From NCBI GenBank assembly GCA_002422545.1, contig DIWF01000023.1:18492-82491 (forward strand): a DNA stretch of 64,000 bases. The letters are read 5' to 3'. This stretch comes from Firmicutes bacterium UBA6113 (GTDB lineage Bacteria; Bacillota; Clostridia; Tissierellales; Sedimentibacteraceae). Shown in pieces: positions 1-9,402 of this stretch. The notes below the pieces were generated by a model that was not told where the DNA came from, made no database searches, and saw nothing but the letters and a program-made list of their open reading frames with translations. Each line of letters opens with the position of its first letter. The first letter of the stretch is position 1. A program made the translations under genes and the position numbers.

Positions 1-3000
1 TACTTCCATTGTGGTTGTACAACTTAATACATCAATTGCCTCTTCACCATGTTCTCCTGCATTTATATCTTGAAACCGCATCTCGTATTTTTCCGTGCGG
101 CTCCATGTATCGCTCTGGTTGTCTTTATGCGATAACTGAGCCGTGTGTTCTTCGGTATCGATGGTATGGATCCCATCAATTTTATTTAAAGCGTTAAGAA
201 CTGGGATCCTCCAAAAATCAAAGCGAGTCAATTCCGAGTTGGAAATTGGCTTTAAATCTGTTGAATCAAAACACGCCCCACAATAATTACCAATTTTATA
301 TGGAGACAGTTTTCCACACTTCGCACAGCGGTACCATGTAAAATCAGAACCAGTTAGTTGAATTTTCACAGCACTAAGTTTAATGTAATAGTGATTATTA
401 GAGGCCGCACCAAAAAACTCATCACGTATCTTACCTACAATTTTTTTCGTGCTTATATCATCGATACAAAACAACTCCTGAATCCGTTGTACCAACCCTT
501 TATCTAAATCCGCCAAAAACTCAAACCCAAGCCCAAAGTCCTGTGTTTTGCTGCGTCCGGGCAACCCCTTTCTTACATTATCCGGAATTGTTTCTCCAAG
601 TGCTGCTGTATCGTCCATGACATCCCAAAAAAGCAGCACCAATAGTCTGAACAAATCATCTTTCTGAAGCTCAATCCCTTCATCTCCCAGGTCGAAAATG
701 CAGTTTTCAAGCAATTCTGATATCGGTGCCAAGAACCCAATACCAATGTCCTTAAAAGAGCGAGGGCTCTCCGTGAAGAAAGTCAGTAATTGTTCGTAAT
801 AGTCATCCGGCATTGATTGGTAATCACGTGCAATTGCCGAATAATCCAAAGCACGACAGCGGTCTATAGCTCTTTTCTTCTTTACAGCAAATGTACGCAA
901 GTCATCAATGAATTTCACTTTGCTATTCCCACTAAAGAACGTAAGGCTATTTTGAGAACAAACATCCAAGAAAGCAGGGTAAATTTCTGCCAAAGAATGT
1001 TCTTTTCCATCTACCTCCAATAAAAGGGATGCAAGCATAACTGCCTGACGGAATGCGTCCGCATCAGAAGATTTGGATAGGTCTCGCGCCAGCTTAGCGG
1101 CATTTTGGCGTGAGTCTGAAAATAGCAGCACCTTTCTTCCTTCATTGATTAAGTCGTACTTCTTTGGAGGTTGCAACTCAAACTGCGCTTTTGTAAGGTT
1201 ATAAAATGGTATGTTTCCTTTGGTGGACAAATTTACAGGCTTCTTCAGAGGCATTGGCTTCTTGCATTTTGGGCAGACGCCAAAATTAAAAGACTTACCA
1301 TAGGTATCTGTCTTTTTACCTTTTTCGTTTTTGTTATTGTAGACAACATCAAGTAAAGTTTCATCATCCTGTGGAGACAGGTACAGCTTTCCAGTAAATG
1401 GATCAAGCGAACCAATTTTGTCATGCTTTCCCTTCTGATATTGCTTTGGGACAACATATAGCAACAATTCTTGTAGAGAATTTGCATCACCGTCTAACCC
1501 TCGCTGCGGGAAAACATACCAGAAAGGTTGCCCCTCAGTTTTTTGAACATATACTTGAAGATACAAAGCACCACATTTAATGTGATTAAAAAGCTCGTAA
1601 ATCCTTCCGCCGCATTCACACTTATCTCTTGGTATGGAAATAATTTTCCCAAGTGGCAACTTCTCGTTCTCAGAATACTTTGCGTAGGCACATCTTGGAT
1701 TGGAGCAAGCATATAAGCCCTGCAAACCCCGAAGAAACATATGAAGCCTAACAGGGAACAAGATGTTCCCATCTTTAGCAGCCAGTGAAACCAACACTAA
1801 AAGTGCGTCAAGAGCCCTATCGCCATTTTCCGATTCGCCAAACAGAGCTTTTTTGATTTCGCCATAGGATTTTGCTCCATCACGGCACAACTTGTTTAGA
1901 ATGACAAACGCTTCGTATTTAGAAAGGTTATCGTATAGCCACTCCTGTGTCTGTGTCAAATCATAATTGTCTGGAAGCATAAGGTTAAATACAGCCTTAG
2001 CAAACGCCTTTATTCTGATGGCTACATCTTCGCCTTGCACTTGATCTGTTCCGATGGAAGCCAAAGCCTTAATATCCGTCTTTATTTCCACTTCATCTGT
2101 CACAGGCTCTTTGGATCCAGATAAAAATTCGCAAGCTGAAACATCTTTTCCTGTCAATCCAATGTAGAAATCGTTTATAGCTTCTTTTTCGCCCTGTGGC
2201 ATACTCGCCGTTGTGAGGATAAACTGCACTCTGTCCTTTGTAATTCCCACGCGATAGAATAGACGCTCCAACAAAAGAGCGATTTCTCCGCCCGCAGAAC
2301 CACGATACATATGTGCTTCGTCCAGCACAATGAGCAACCTGTTGTCTGATGAGACATCAAGCCATTCTTTCGTTTTATTCCAGATGTTAGCTTCGCGTTG
2401 CCTCATAAGCATATACTCTAACATTGAGTAGTTAGTAATCAGGATGTCCGGTGGGCAATTCTGCATCTCAAATCTCGTTATGTACTCAGCGTCATATGGC
2501 GACGGTTTATGAATGTTCTGCTCCAGATTATTGATAAACACCTCAAGACCATTTTCTCCGAATCTGACCGGATACTTATTGATGCTCTTCAAACCAGTGA
2601 TATTATTGAGTTGTCGACGTTGAATTTCGACATCTGCATTTCCATCCACAAGATAATTCTCACGAAAGGTTGTCGCCAGTTCTCTGCTACTTGCCAGTTT
2701 TGCATCACCTGAATATGGAGTCCTGCCTGTGTACATACCAAAATGCGGAATGCGGGTGGAGTGAGTGTCCTTAGTGAATATTTCTCTGAATTTTTCACTG
2801 CCAATGATCTTCCTAAAACGTGCTAACTGGTCAGAAACGAGGGCGTTCATAGGATATATAATCAGCGTCCGAACCGCTTCTTTCTGGAATTGGGCTGGGT
2901 GATTTTTCGCTTCGTCAAAACACTTGGCTATTATTGGCCATAAAAAGCACTCGGTCTTACCTGACCCCGTACCAGTGGAAACAAATAGGTCTCGACCTGC

Positions 3001-3330
3001 CATAAAACGTTCCAGAGCAAAAACCTGATGTTCAAACGGGTCGGGGAAAATTCCAAGATTCTCTCGGATAAGTTTGAGCAAAAAATTCTTAACTCCCTTC
3101 TCAATGAGTAAAGAGTTCTTTATCCCACCTGCAACTTTCTTATATGAAGCTGACGTCTCAATATATGGCTCACGAGCGATTCTTGTATGCTCCGAGCAGC
3201 GTTCTCCCAATAAATCATCGACATATAGCAGTAAGGTTTCGCTGTTCGCCAGATAGTCAGACTTTATGTAATTTCTAAGCCTATCACGAATTGCCTGATA
3301 ATACTGCTGAACTCCGTTTGCGCTATACAT
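1..3330 (-). CDS. Large DEAH-box helicase with zinc fingers (DUF1998-type class), C-terminus off left edge
   Basis: An uninterrupted minus-strand frame of 1110 codons starts at the ATG at 3330 (GGAGG 8 bases upstream) and runs off the window. It shows Walker A GTGSGKTE (K125), DEAH at 337-340 in LDEAHMYRG, a Cys cluster (C542, C547, C571, C573, C586), CPKC at 686-689, the FSDSRQ motif of the second helicase domain at 737-742, and a CxxC-x11-CxxC zinc ribbon at 1002-1020. The last visible residues, LSCTTTMEV, fit a helicase motif V. This pattern is known from YprA/DruE/DrmA-like defence helicases that end in DUF1998, but that domain would lie outside the window. The start overlaps the preceding gene by 8 bases (ATGTATAG), so translation is probably coupled. 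Likely role: nucleic-acid translocase of an anti-phage operon. Helicase call is firm, role inferred. Confidence 0.85.
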   Translation of the reverse strand, partial: MYSANGVQQYYQAIRDRLRNYIKSDYLANSETLLLYVDDLLGERCSEHTRIAREPYIETSASYKKVAGGIKNSLLIEKGVKNFLLKLIRENLGIFPDPFEHQVFALERFMAGRDLFVSTGTGSGKTECFLWPIIAKCFDEAKNHPAQFQKEAVRTLIIYPMNALVSDQLARFRKIIGSEKFREIFTKDTHSTRIPHFGMYTGRTPYSGDAKLASSRELATTFRENYLVDGNADVEIQRRQLNNITGLKSINKYPVRFGENGLEVFINNLEQNIHKPSPYDAEYITRFEMQNCPPDILITNYSMLEYMLMRQREANIWNKTKEWLDVSSDNRLLIVLDEAHMYRGSAGGEIALLLERLFYRVGITKDRVQFILTTASMPQGEKEAINDFYIGLTGKDVSACEFLSGSKEPVTDEVEIKTDIKALASIGTDQVQGEDVAIRIKAFAKAVFNLMLPDNYDLTQTQEWLYDNLSKYEAFVILNKLCRDGAKSYGEIKKALFGESENGDRALDALLVLVSLAAKDGNILFPVRLHMFLRGLQGLYACSNPRCAYAKYSENEKLPLGKIISIPRDKCECGGRIYELFNHIKCGALYLQVYVQKTEGQPFWYVFPQRGLDGDANSLQELLLYVVPKQYQKGKHDKIGSLDPFTGKLYLSPQDDETLLDVVYNNKNEKGKKTDTYGKSFNFGVCPKCKKPMPLKKPVNLSTKGNIPFYNLTKAQFELQPPKKYDLINEGRKVLLFSDSRQNAAKLARDLSKSSDADAFRQAVMLASLLLEVDGKEHSLAEIYPAFLDVCSQNSLTFFSGNSKVKFIDDLRTFAVKKKRAIDRCRALDYSAIARDYQSMPDDYYEQLLTFFTESPRSFKDIGIGFLAPISELLENCIFDLGDEGIELQKDDLFRLLVLLFWDVMDDTAALGETIPDNVRKGLPGRSKTQDFGLGFEFLADLDKGLVQRIQELFCIDDISTKKIVGKIRDEFFGAASNNHYYIKLSAVKIQLTGSDFTWYRCAKCGKLSPYKIGNYCGACFDSTDLKPISNSELTRFDFWRIPVLNALNKIDGIHTIDTEEHTAQLSHKDNQSDTWSRTEKYEMRFQDINAGEHGEEAIDVLSCTTTMEV

Positions 3331-4342
3331 ATGTGCTTCCTCCTTTGATTTCGATACCAATGTGTTCTAACATGGCATACGTTCCTCCTAATAAACTATT
3401 TCTTATAATAAAATTAACTTTATCGAAAGCTGTATGCTCCGGCCACGCTAAAAGCAATAAAAAGTAGTATTCACGGTAAGGCAAATATCCACCTACCCGT
3501 ATTTTCGAATATTCGCTATCAAGCTTTGAAATTGTTGCTTTCAGAGGGTTTCCATAGTGCGCCTTCATTGCGAAATAGAGACGTCTATATTCATGTGAAA
3601 TAAAACTGTCAGATTGCATTTCTACAGGTTCGTCCGCAAACTGAATTCCTTCTGACGTTCTCATTACCCGATAGAAGGGTCCCGTTTCCGTTTTGCGAGC
3701 TACAGAACAATCTGTTTCCAATTTCTTGTTCCATGACTTAGATGGGACATTGATCGATAATGGGTTGAAGAACTCCAATTCTTGAACATCAATATCCCTG
3801 TCATAAAAGTCTATCGGGTCAAATTGTACTTGGAAATATTCTTCGCAGGTCAGACAATCCCTGATAAGAAAGTCTTTTATTTCCACTACATACTCTGACG
3901 GTGACGAAAACACGCCTAAACCATTAACCATATAGGTCTCTCGTGGAATCCCGAAAAACAATGCCTGATTTCCAATCTTTATACTCCGTCCAAAGTTAGC
4001 CAACCTATTATGGTTATTCTTATCAGTGAGCAAATATCCCGTTTCTTCATAAACTCTACGGATAGAAACCGAAATATTACTCTGTTGATTGCTTATATCA
4101 ACAAATCTCTCGGAAATATCGGGGAATAACTCTATGTACCTCGCCAATAAGTCATTAAGCACGATTGTCTGATTGTGCTTTGTTGTCCCTATACTAGCTT
4201 CCATCGAGTTTTTGGCAGTGCTTAGACACCATTGACCCAATGCGGAGAAGCAAAGTCTATATACGAACGACTCATCGGTCTCATTCAGAAAACGAGGAAT
4301 ATTCATATCGACCGACATTGCTTTTAGGAGGTCATTTTTCAC
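3323..4342 (-). CDS. Unrecognised 339-aa protein between ATPase-like gene and helicase
   Basis: I recognise no family. The protein is mixed alpha/beta, soluble, without signal peptide or membrane segment. Clustered cysteines and charged stretches occur in the middle (DCLTCEEYFQ), and the C-terminal third is rich in aromatic residues (YREYYFLLLLAW). I chose the GTG at 4342: it forms a 4-base GTGA overlap with the upstream stop and has a GGGGG ribosome site at suitable distance. A GTG three codons earlier (4351) is also possible but sits on top of that site. Its own stop overlaps the helicase start. The tight coupling on both sides implies it is a component or adaptor of the helicase system. 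No catalytic motif is visible. Confidence 0.75.
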   Translation of the reverse strand: MKNDLLKAMSVDMNIPRFLNETDESFVYRLCFSALGQWCLSTAKNSMEASIGTTKHNQTIVLNDLLARYIELFPDISERFVDISNQQSNISVSIRRVYEETGYLLTDKNNHNRLANFGRSIKIGNQALFFGIPRETYMVNGLGVFSSPSEYVVEIKDFLIRDCLTCEEYFQVQFDPIDFYDRDIDVQELEFFNPLSINVPSKSWNKKLETDCSVARKTETGPFYRVMRTSEGIQFADEPVEMQSDSFISHEYRRLYFAMKAHYGNPLKATISKLDSEYSKIRVGGYLPYREYYFLLLLAWPEHTAFDKVNFIIRNSLLGGTYAMLEHIGIEIKGGSTYV

Positions 4343-5925
4343 GCAAACCACCCCCTGAATAATTCCTTATGTGAACATCTGCCTTTATCACCCGCATACT
4401 TGTTCAGGCGCTCAGAGACGCTGAATGGAGAAATCTTAAGAACATCAACGCAGAAAGGAAGAACATCGAACACTAATATACGGCACATGCTTGCTTCGTC
4501 TGAAATTAAAGAACTCTTATATGTAGACAACACACCACTCATGCCAAACTCGTCGATCATTTCTTTAAGAAGCGTTGACCAACGAGCATCGGGAGTAATT
4601 ATTGGGTATGTAGTGTCGATTTCATCTACAGTGGATGGGTCTTCCGTCAAAGCATGGTCATAAGAAAATGCCTTAATACGGTTAAGGTTAAGATAATTGC
4701 AATATTTTAAAAACTCTTCTGGAACATAGCAGAGTGTTCTTTCATAGGCAGTAGTTAAGAAAATAATCTTATCTCTATGTTTATCACAAATTGTTATCAA
4801 GATCGTCTCATTATAATTCCCAATAAAGTTGTCCAAGCAAAGTATGCGGTTTTTAGCGGATAAAAATGCGTCTATTTGCTGCTCCGAAATATTCGACTCA
4901 AACGAAAGAGTAACTACATTTGCAGAACCAATCAGCGTGTTTGCAACACATCTCATTAAGGCCATACCCGCAGCCCTGCTAATAATGACGGGCTTCCCTT
5001 GAAACAAAATTTCACACAGGTAATCTTTTAACAAAGAATAATACTCGGAATCCGTAGCGACACCAATGCTCTCTAAGTTATACCCTAAATAATCTCTAAA
5101 ATCCTCAATGTCTCTTGGACACCTTGGCTTTATAGAAGCTGCTTGTTCTGTCAATTTGACTGCTCGTTGCTGCTCAATTTCATCCTTGATTTTTATTTCA
5201 AGTTTTTGCTGAGCATCTATGGCAGCAGACAGTTCGTAATTTAGCTTTTGTACATATTCATCGCGCTCTCGAGCCTTCTTTTTTAAAATATCAATTTCTT
5301 GCTCACGGGTACGAACAACACTTTCTAACTTTTCAAGGTCCGCACAGGTGCGTTTGAGTGCTTTTATCTCGGACAAACGCTCAATAAGTTTCTTGCTGGA
5401 TTTATCTAACTCAAATTGAACACGCTTGATATCTTCCTCAAGCCGCATTACTTCGGACTTCTTGTCAATCAGCGTTGTCTCAAGCTTTTTATACGAGATA
5501 TCTAAATCCTTAATCCTTTTAATACTTGCGCTAATAAGAGAAATATACTGTTCTGGATGTTCTTCACCAATTAGCTTAAAAAATATGCTAATCTTGTCCA
5601 CAAAAAAGCAAAATGGTAAAGTCTGCATCCAAGCTGACTCTTTACTTTCGCCTTCATCAATTTTCAGGGTTATTTCCCCTTGTATTTCATCAAGCCAACG
5701 ACTTATATGTTTTTCGATAAATGAGGAAATAAAATTCTGATTGCGCCTTCTATAAAGTAACGCACTTACCTGCTCTTGATTTTTTAGACTTGTTGGTCTA
5801 AATCCTGGCATAGTTTTTGCAAAGTCTTTGGGGTAACGCTTGAAATACCACACCGACTCTTGGAGGGGGATGACCGAACAAATATACTTGATTTCATCTT
5901 CGGTTAGCATTGAAAGGTAATTCAT
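4339..5925 (-). CDS. Coiled-coil protein with degenerate AAA/P-loop-like C-terminal region
   Basis: The 528-aa protein has three parts: a helical N-terminal region (1-130), a long heptad-rich coiled coil at about 135-262 dense in E, K and L, and a globular region (270-528). The last resembles an ATPase core that has lost key residues: GK at 310-311 without a proper GxxxxGK[ST], a Walker-B-like strand ILCLDN at 361-366 ending in DN instead of DE, and a sensor-like strand IIFLTTAYERTL at 387-398. No known family is recognised. ATG at 5925 overlaps the upstream TGA by 4 bases (ATGA), with a GAGGG site before it. It may be a structural or regulatory subunit that oligomerises through the coil. The ATPase resemblance is inference. 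Confidence 0.75.
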   Translation of the reverse strand: MNYLSMLTEDEIKYICSVIPLQESVWYFKRYPKDFAKTMPGFRPTSLKNQEQVSALLYRRRNQNFISSFIEKHISRWLDEIQGEITLKIDEGESKESAWMQTLPFCFFVDKISIFFKLIGEEHPEQYISLISASIKRIKDLDISYKKLETTLIDKKSEVMRLEEDIKRVQFELDKSSKKLIERLSEIKALKRTCADLEKLESVVRTREQEIDILKKKARERDEYVQKLNYELSAAIDAQQKLEIKIKDEIEQQRAVKLTEQAASIKPRCPRDIEDFRDYLGYNLESIGVATDSEYYSLLKDYLCEILFQGKPVIISRAAGMALMRCVANTLIGSANVVTLSFESNISEQQIDAFLSAKNRILCLDNFIGNYNETILITICDKHRDKIIFLTTAYERTLCYVPEEFLKYCNYLNLNRIKAFSYDHALTEDPSTVDEIDTTYPIITPDARWSTLLKEMIDEFGMSGVLSTYKSSLISDEASMCRILVFDVLPFCVDVLKISPFSVSERLNKYAGDKGRCSHKELFRGWFA

Positions 5926-7364
5926 ATCCGTCCCTCGTCAATAAAGCGTTTTACCGCAGAGTTTATCAATTCTGTTTTTTTGCAACTTTCAATATACTGA
6001 AAAACGATATGACTAAATTCGAGCAATTCATAGTGAACCCAATTGAATGCTTCCGTCTTTTTATAATGCATGAGTATATCCTGAAGAAGACGATCATCAG
6101 TCAAGGTAACAGAGTCGTTTGCTACAGTGATGATGCTATCAAGGTATCCAAATGAGTAATGTCTTACTTCACTACCGAGTGTCAGTAATACAGACGTTCC
6201 CTTGCTCATTGGAGATACGCCATAACGATTAAAGAGATATGCACCGTCATCTGATGCAACATATTTTTTTGATATCTCTTTTGAAACTGAAATAGTATCG
6301 TATTCATACGATGTTTCTTCGCATTTTTCAAGCACAAGCTCGGCGTTTTTCTTGTATGTTTTAGTCCTACCGTTTATTGAAACCTTTGAAATTCCATTTC
6401 CCAGACTTACAATGTCATCAGAATGCACGTTTATATTGCCATGAGCTTGCAGTTTAAAAGTTGAGAACAGGTATACATAGTCCGTACAAATCAACATTGA
6501 TTCATTAACCATTGGAGAAGGAGGCCATACCAACATTAGTGTCTCGTTTGTTTCCAGCTTGTATTTCCACGATCTAAGTTGTTGTTCAACCCTTGCTGTT
6601 TTCTGGGTGAAAACTACAACTGCGCCGTAAAAATCCCTACCCATAGTCTTAAATCTAATTATTTTATCCACTTGCACATCGTACTGAAAACTCAAAGTAT
6701 GATACGAATGCGTAAATACTATCAAATATTGAGTGTTCGTATATAAGGTGTCACTACTGACAAGCTTTGCTCTAAAATCACTATTGTCACCTTGGGCTTG
6801 AATTTTGAAGAAAGACGGGTATAAATATCCACGACTATCTTTCCTAAATAGTTCGTATTTATGTGGTTTGGAATCGCTCGAAGAAGAAACATAATACTCC
6901 CATGAAAACTCACTAATAGGTAAAAGTTCGGGAATGCTCGGATAAAACCTGCTACTCCTAATAGGAATGGAAATCAACGGTTTGGCTGTGTGCGAAGTTC
7001 TAACTTGAAAACTCGCTCCGTTTTGTTCATAAACCGAAATCTCATCAGCATTAAACCTTATTCTAATGCTAAAGAGTTTCGTAGAGTTGGAAAAATAGAA
7101 CTCTATTTTATCCCTGACATTACGATGACAAAGTGCATTACTAATAACAGCGTTGCGATTGCCAAGATAGTTATCACATTCAACCTTATTGTTACCGCTG
7201 CGATGTCTGAAGTGAGTAGCTTGATTACGACTGTCTGCAGCACACAAATGCACTTCTTCCCAACAGTAAGCACATTTGTAACGGTATGGTTCAAATCCAC
7301 CACTTTTAGCGGCGGATTCTGCATCAACATAGTCAGATAAGATTGTATCGTATGCTTTTCGCAT
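5922..7364 (-). CDS. CoiA-like N-terminal zinc-finger protein, first gene of the putative defence operon
   Basis: The 480-aa protein begins with a compact Cys/His module: C31-x2-C34, C41, then HFRH (H51, H54) and C63 in VECDNYL. This spacing, with a Cys pair and an HFxH followed by a Cys, resembles the N-terminal zinc-binding part of competence protein CoiA-family proteins. I do not see the nuclease part of CoiA; residues 90-480 look beta-rich and are unrecognised. ATG at 7364 follows AAGGAG by 9 bases. It is the promoter-proximal gene, and its TGA overlaps the next ATG. Likely nucleic-acid binding or substrate recognition for the helicase system; family match moderately sure, role inferred. 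Confidence 0.7.
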   Translation of the reverse strand: MRKAYDTILSDYVDAESAAKSGGFEPYRYKCAYCWEEVHLCAADSRNQATHFRHRSGNNKVECDNYLGNRNAVISNALCHRNVRDKIEFYFSNSTKLFSIRIRFNADEISVYEQNGASFQVRTSHTAKPLISIPIRSSRFYPSIPELLPISEFSWEYYVSSSSDSKPHKYELFRKDSRGYLYPSFFKIQAQGDNSDFRAKLVSSDTLYTNTQYLIVFTHSYHTLSFQYDVQVDKIIRFKTMGRDFYGAVVVFTQKTARVEQQLRSWKYKLETNETLMLVWPPSPMVNESMLICTDYVYLFSTFKLQAHGNINVHSDDIVSLGNGISKVSINGRTKTYKKNAELVLEKCEETSYEYDTISVSKEISKKYVASDDGAYLFNRYGVSPMSKGTSVLLTLGSEVRHYSFGYLDSIITVANDSVTLTDDRLLQDILMHYKKTEAFNWVHYELLEFSHIVFQYIESCKKTELINSAVKRFIDEGRI

Positions 7365-8074
7365 TTTGTAAAGCTCCTTTTCAATAGAATGAAATATCTT
7401 AACTACTCGTAATTAAGTTGGCACATCCTTCTCGTCAGATTTTTATAGAAATATTTAGCACGCTAAAGACAAACAAGGAAATCACTGCAAAAAAACAATT
7501 ATTGATATTAAAATGTATAGACACAACTTTGACAATTTCCCATTCTACCATACATTTTGCTTCTGACACTCATAAATTAATTTTTTTACACCGCTCAACA
7601 TATCAAAGCTCTTATATTACATAACTAAAACACAAGGTATAGACTCATTAATTTTTATCGTCTATATAAATCATTTACTATATTACTTTATCGAGAGCCT
7701 CTATAAATATATTTATAAAAACATATTTATTGCTAATACCCGGATTTCCATATCTGAAAATGCTTGTAACTGATATAGTAATTTCAAGAGCATTTGGCAA
7801 AACTTTTGCCATCCTTTTGGAAATATGAACATCTTTTTCCTTACACTTGCAACTTTAATACATTTTTATTTCGTAATTTTTCTGTATTTTAAGGTTACTA
7901 TTTACAAACATAAAAATGGCTCTAAGAGCGGTAATAAGGGGAGATTCATAAATCACAGAATCCTGCCCAAAACAGCTTGACAAAGAGCCCAAACTTCTAC
8001 AGCAAGACACGTCCATCAATGATTCTAATGAGTGCGTCTATCCCTTATCTATTCAATTCTAACGTCTAAACCAT
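7365..8074. other. 710-base intergenic region inside the putative defence island
   Basis: I find no convincing gene. A 53-codon minus-strand frame (7855-8016, MDVSCC...) has no clear ribosome site or known relative. A near-perfect inverted repeat GGCAAAA-C-TTTTGCC lies at 7796-7810 and could be an operator. The segment 7915-8045 is visibly richer in G+C than its surroundings and may be the remnant of a lost gene or mobile element. Confidence 0.4.
7507..7535 (-). promoter_or_regulatory. Candidate sigma-A promoter of the four-gene operon
   Basis: On the minus strand TTGTCA (7535-7530) is followed after 17 bases by TTTAAT (7512-7507); each matches consensus in five of six positions. It would give a leader of about 135 bases before the ATG at 7364. 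Alternatives in this AT-rich stretch cannot be excluded. Confidence 0.35.
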
Positions 8075-8968
8075 TTAACTTAACATCGAAGAAACAGGAA
8101 AATAAGCAATCCCTTCTTGAGCTGCTTTATCAATTTTTTTTCGTAACACCTCATCTAGGTCAATTCTTCCTTCAAGAACATGCGTAAAATCTTCACCAGA
8201 GAAAAATAAAATATTGTTTCCTACTCCTTCAAAGCTTTTAATGACTTCTTCTCTAAAGCCATTAATTGAAATAAAAACGCCTCTAGTACTCTCTAATTTT
8301 GTATCGATTTTCCTTTTAAATCCTCCGATTTCATTTTCATTAGGTTTATCTGCTCTCCATTTTGCCTCAACAAGATAATCAAATCCTTCAAATTTAAAAT
8401 GTCCATCTATTTGTTGTGTTTCTGTTCTGTATGATTTTCTATATTCCAAATCAAAAACAGGAAATAATTTTTCCAATAAATCCTCCAATGAATATCCTGC
8501 TTTTTGACGATTCACTGTAGAAATCATGTTATAAAAAGTTGCCTTAATTTCAGCTAATAAATCTGTCCTGTCTTGAGCAATTCTTATTTTTTCTTCTTTT
8601 ATAATTTTTCTCTGCTCAACCTTATTTTTATATTCTTCAATTTCTATTTTATTTTTTTTTGCCATCTCTTTTAATTTGCGTAGAGCAGAAAGTCCAGCAT
8701 CCGGATTTGGAGCATCCTTGTCTGGTATATTTTTAAATTTGCATAGCTCTGTTAGAATATATCTCTGAACTGTATATCCATTTTCAAGTTCATCAAGTTC
8801 ATTTAATAAATTTCTCGCCCATACAAATTTAGCAAGATTTCTGTGTTTTGAAGCTAGTCTTCTATCAACTCCACATGATACAAAAAAAGATTCAACATTA
8901 TCTTTGTAATGAAAGCATAACCCTATACATTGTATTATTTGACTTCTAATTTCATATGGTAGTGTCAT
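8075..8968 (-). CDS. Mrr-type restriction endonuclease (PD-(D/E)xK nuclease)
   Basis: The C-terminal half carries an Mrr_cat-like nuclease core: GYSLEDLLEKLF (around E162), QQIDGHF (D188) and YLVEAKW (E201, K203), matching the E...D...ExK order. Then come strands typical of this fold (RGVFISINGF, NNILFFSGEDF). A charged helical linker covers about 95-140. The N-terminal 80 residues form a small helical domain resembling the adaptor-like domains at the front of many bacterial defence effectors; that likeness is inference. No methyltransferase or specificity subunit lies beside it, so it may act alone on modified DNA (type IV-like) or be part of the island next door. ATG at 8968 follows AAGGG. 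Confidence 0.82.
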   Translation of the reverse strand: MTLPYEIRSQIIQCIGLCFHYKDNVESFFVSCGVDRRLASKHRNLAKFVWARNLLNELDELENGYTVQRYILTELCKFKNIPDKDAPNPDAGLSALRKLKEMAKKNKIEIEEYKNKVEQRKIIKEEKIRIAQDRTDLLAEIKATFYNMISTVNRQKAGYSLEDLLEKLFPVFDLEYRKSYRTETQQIDGHFKFEGFDYLVEAKWRADKPNENEIGGFKRKIDTKLESTRGVFISINGFREEVIKSFEGVGNNILFFSGEDFTHVLEGRIDLDEVLRKKIDKAAQEGIAYFPVSSMLS

Positions 8969-9402
8969 AAACTATCCCTTCTTTTCATAGGTTAACAAGA
9001 AATAATCATGAAACAAAATTCAACTTATTTAATTTCAATAATCTATCCGTACTTTATATTAAGTAATCTAAACATACTAATTTCTATATTACATTATATT
9101 ACAGCAACATATAAAATTCAAACAATAATTTTGCATGTTCTAACACCCTTGTAAAAAGCACACCCACTTTATGTTTCAGAAGGAGTGAATCAAACCATTA
9201 CTTTTTCAATTTTTGCTTAGCTTTGTAAGCAGAAAGCATAATTGCACATGTCTTGCAGTGGTGATAATGAATCGGCTATAATAAATTGTACAGTTTTTTA
9301 AAGTTATGTATAATCTAAATATAATAAATGAAGAGCATGAATATGCCAGTATCAACTCATAAAAATATATTTTTATTTAGGATCCCGCAATCTCGATATT
9401 TA
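8969..9402. other. Intergenic region between the island and the housekeeping genes
   Basis: A 434-base, very AT-rich stretch. I see no open frame with a ribosome site, no RNA gene, no attachment site and no recombinase. It may hold the promoter of the restriction gene and the right boundary of the island, but neither can be pinpointed by eye. Confidence 0.4.

Noticed and set aside
1..3330. A frameshift or stop inside the helicase gene
   Set aside because: Motifs checked by reverse complement across the region all lie in one phase from the ATG at 3330 to base 1.
7418..7624. 68-codon plus-strand open frame
   Set aside because: No ribosome site, AT-driven composition, no recognisable motif.
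7855..8016. 53-codon minus-strand open frame MDVSCC...
   Set aside because: No ribosome site and no known relative; kept only as a comment on the intergenic region.
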